Positions 62,805 through 64,000 of a DNA stretch of 64,000 nucleotides are shown here, piece by piece. The DNA lies in contig CALLUS010000009.1 in NCBI GenBank assembly GCA_938010435.1, forward strand, positions 124,001 through 188,000. The letters run 5' to 3'. The notes below the pieces were generated by a model. That model saw only the letters and a program-made list of their open reading frames with translations. It did not search any database and was not told where the DNA came from. The first letter of the stretch is position 1; every line of letters begins with the position of its first letter. The DNA comes from an uncultured Rhizobiaceae group bacterium (lineage in GTDB: Bacteria > Pseudomonadota > Alphaproteobacteria > Rhizobiales > Rhizobiaceae). The position numbers and the translations under genes are program-made.

Positions 62805-64000
62805 AAGTTCTGATCCTCGGTGGCTATGGTGTATTCGGTGGGCGTCTTGCTGAGTTGTTGTCCGACATTACTGAGCTGAAACTTTTGATCTGCGGGCGCA
62901 GAGCTGAACGTGCTGATGCGTTTTGCGCGACGTTTGAAGGTGTTGCTCAGGTTAGCCCGTTCCCGCTGGACCGCAAAGATATTACTAGAGCACTTATAAG
63001 TGAAAAGCCCGATATCGTGGTCGATGCATCAGGGCCGTTTCAAGATTATGGCGACAACAAATACGATGTTATCGAAAGTTGTATATCAAATGGTGTGAAT
63101 TACCTTGATTTGGCAGATGCTGCTGACTTTGTGTTCGGTGTTTCAAAATCTGACGAAGCTGCAAAAAAAGCGGGCGTGTTCATCTTATCAGGAGCAAGTA
63201 GCTATCCAGTATTGAGCACTGCTGTGTTGCGTGAAATGTCGAGGGACATGGATGTTGTCTCGGTAAGAGGTGGCGTGGCCCCTTCTCCTCACGCGGGCAT
63301 TGGGTTGAATGTGGTGCGGGCGATATTGAGCTACGGGGGCAAAGATATAAAATTGCAGCGGGATGGTCACCAAACCCAAGCAACCGCGCTTGCGGAAACC
63401 ATGCGTTACACGATTGCTGTGCCGGGAAAGCTCCCTATGCACAATCGTCATTTTTCATTAATCGACGTGCCTGATCTTCAAACGATTCCCCAGATCTATG
63501 GTGAGTTGAAAAATATATGGATGGGAGCAGGGCCGCTGCCCGAGTTTTTGCATCGCGGATTGAATCTTTATGCCAAAGCAAGACAACCATTACGTCTGCC
63601 ATCGTTGTCTCGTTTTGCAGGCCTGTTTCATAGAGTTCTCAATTTCTCGAAGATAGGAGAATATCGTGGGGGTATGTTTGTGGAGGCTATTGGTGAAGCA
63701 AATGGTCGCAAAATTGTACGCACTTGGCATTTGTTAGCCGAAGGAGATACGGGGCCCTACATTCCATCAATGGCTGCAGAAGCGTTGATCAGAAAATGTG
63801 CGACAGGAGCGAAGCCACCTGCAGGTGCACGGGCGGCAGAATTAGACCTGCAAGATTATGCGCGCTCGTTTGAAAAGCGTAACATTTGCACAGGATTTCG
63901 AACCGAACATGATGGGAACCAACCCTTGTATCGACAAATATTAGGTGATGCTTTTGAACACCTGCCCAAACAGGTACAGTCGATCCATGGCAGTGTGAAT
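62801..64000 (+). CDS. Saccharopine dehydrogenase-like protein with DUF4166, 3' end missing
   Basis: 400 residues are visible before the right edge, with no stop. The N-terminal Rossmann motif is VLILGGYGVFGGRLAELL, followed by VVDASGPFQDYGDNKYDV and YLDLADAADFV, the saccharopine dehydrogenase NADP-binding pattern. The last 20 visible residues (LYRQILGDAFEHLPKQVQSI) look like the start of a DUF4166 domain. Such fusions are seen in proteobacteria; reaction unknown. Coupled to the DCC gene by a 4-base overlap. Confidence 0.83.
   Translation, partial: MKVLILGGYGVFGGRLAELLSDITELKLLICGRRAERADAFCATFEGVAQVSPFPLDRKDITRALISEKPDIVVDASGPFQDYGDNKYDVIESCISNGVNYLDLADAADFVFGVSKSDEAAKKAGVFILSGASSYPVLSTAVLREMSRDMDVVSVRGGVAPSPHAGIGLNVVRAILSYGGKDIKLQRDGHQTQATALAETMRYTIAVPGKLPMHNRHFSLIDVPDLQTIPQIYGELKNIWMGAGPLPEFLHRGLNLYAKARQPLRLPSLSRFAGLFHRVLNFSKIGEYRGGMFVEAIGEANGRKIVRTWHLLAEGDTGPYIPSMAAEALIRKCATGAKPPAGARAAELDLQDYARSFEKRNICTGFRTEHDGNQPLYRQILGDAFEHLPKQVQSIHGSVN

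Noticed and set aside
1-64000. CRISPR array, rRNA, tRNA, insertion sequence or prophage
   Set aside because: No regularly spaced repeats, no tRNA-like T-loop in a gap, no transposase and no phage structural gene were seen on either strand.

Overview
This window is a stretch of core chromosome from an alphaproteobacterium, most likely a marine, fairly low-GC member of the Hyphomicrobiales (Rhizobiales). The evidence is the gene content and order: cobS-cobT next to a J-domain gene and bolA, aroK-aroB-CorC beside xerD, ftsE-ftsX-ydcF-plsC, hisC-tyrA, and a bifunctional cysNC. Regulatory motifs agree: there are direct-repeat GTTC-N7-GTTC boxes of the alphaproteobacterial LexA type and TTAA-N7-TTAA boxes of the CtrA type. 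I see no insertion sequence, prophage, CRISPR array, rRNA or tRNA. Coding density is very high. No gene-free stretch exceeds 300 bases; the largest gaps are 62085-62345, 14298-14541 and 29005-29244. Start codons were chosen by reading upstream bases, so several differ from the longest possible reading frame.

Layout. 1-3454: sulfate activation operon (cysD, cut by the left edge, cysNC, cysQ). 3458-6169: BioF2-type acyltransferase and polysaccharide flippase. 6296-9450: DUF924, TusA-like protein, COG0523 GTPase and a D,D-carboxypeptidase. 9528-14297: four glycosyltransferases joined by 4-base overlaps, divergent from a membrane GGDEF-EAL protein (14542-16878), which is followed by a FeeM-type N-acyl amino acid synthase-like gene with a CtrA-like box. 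17729-23754: a complete peptide-type ABC importer. 23923-27193: MscS-type channel and FkbM methyltransferase. 27190-29004: zinc-ribbon protein, hpt and an orphan receiver. 29245-32577: ftsE, ftsX, ydcF, plsC. 32587-33009: a small unknown gene behind two tandem LexA boxes. 33021-39725: ChaC-like protein, DUF2125, phytase-like esterase, cobT, cobS, J-domain protein, bolA. 39743-45049: NYN-LOTUS protein, CorC, aroB, aroK, a micro membrane protein and xerD. 45062-52782: M48 lipoprotein, SNase-like protein, small membrane protein, MBOAT acyltransferase, two SGNH proteins and a DegT aminotransferase. 52873-58922: glutathione transferase, M32 peptidase, a second GGDEF-EAL protein, DUF985 cupin, gloB and a methyltransferase. 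58963-64000: hisC, tyrA, a queuosine-precursor transporter, rpmB, a DCC protein and a saccharopine dehydrogenase-like/DUF4166 gene cut by the right edge.

How the genes fit together. Several blocks concern the cell envelope: glycosyltransferases, flippase, O-acetylation, carboxypeptidase and FtsEX. Two c-di-GMP enzymes and a CtrA-like box sit beside them. The least described element is the 120-residue gene at 32647-33009, which its promoter marks as a probable SOS gene. The glycosyltransferase/c-di-GMP/FeeM region and the O-acetylation cluster are the next most interesting.
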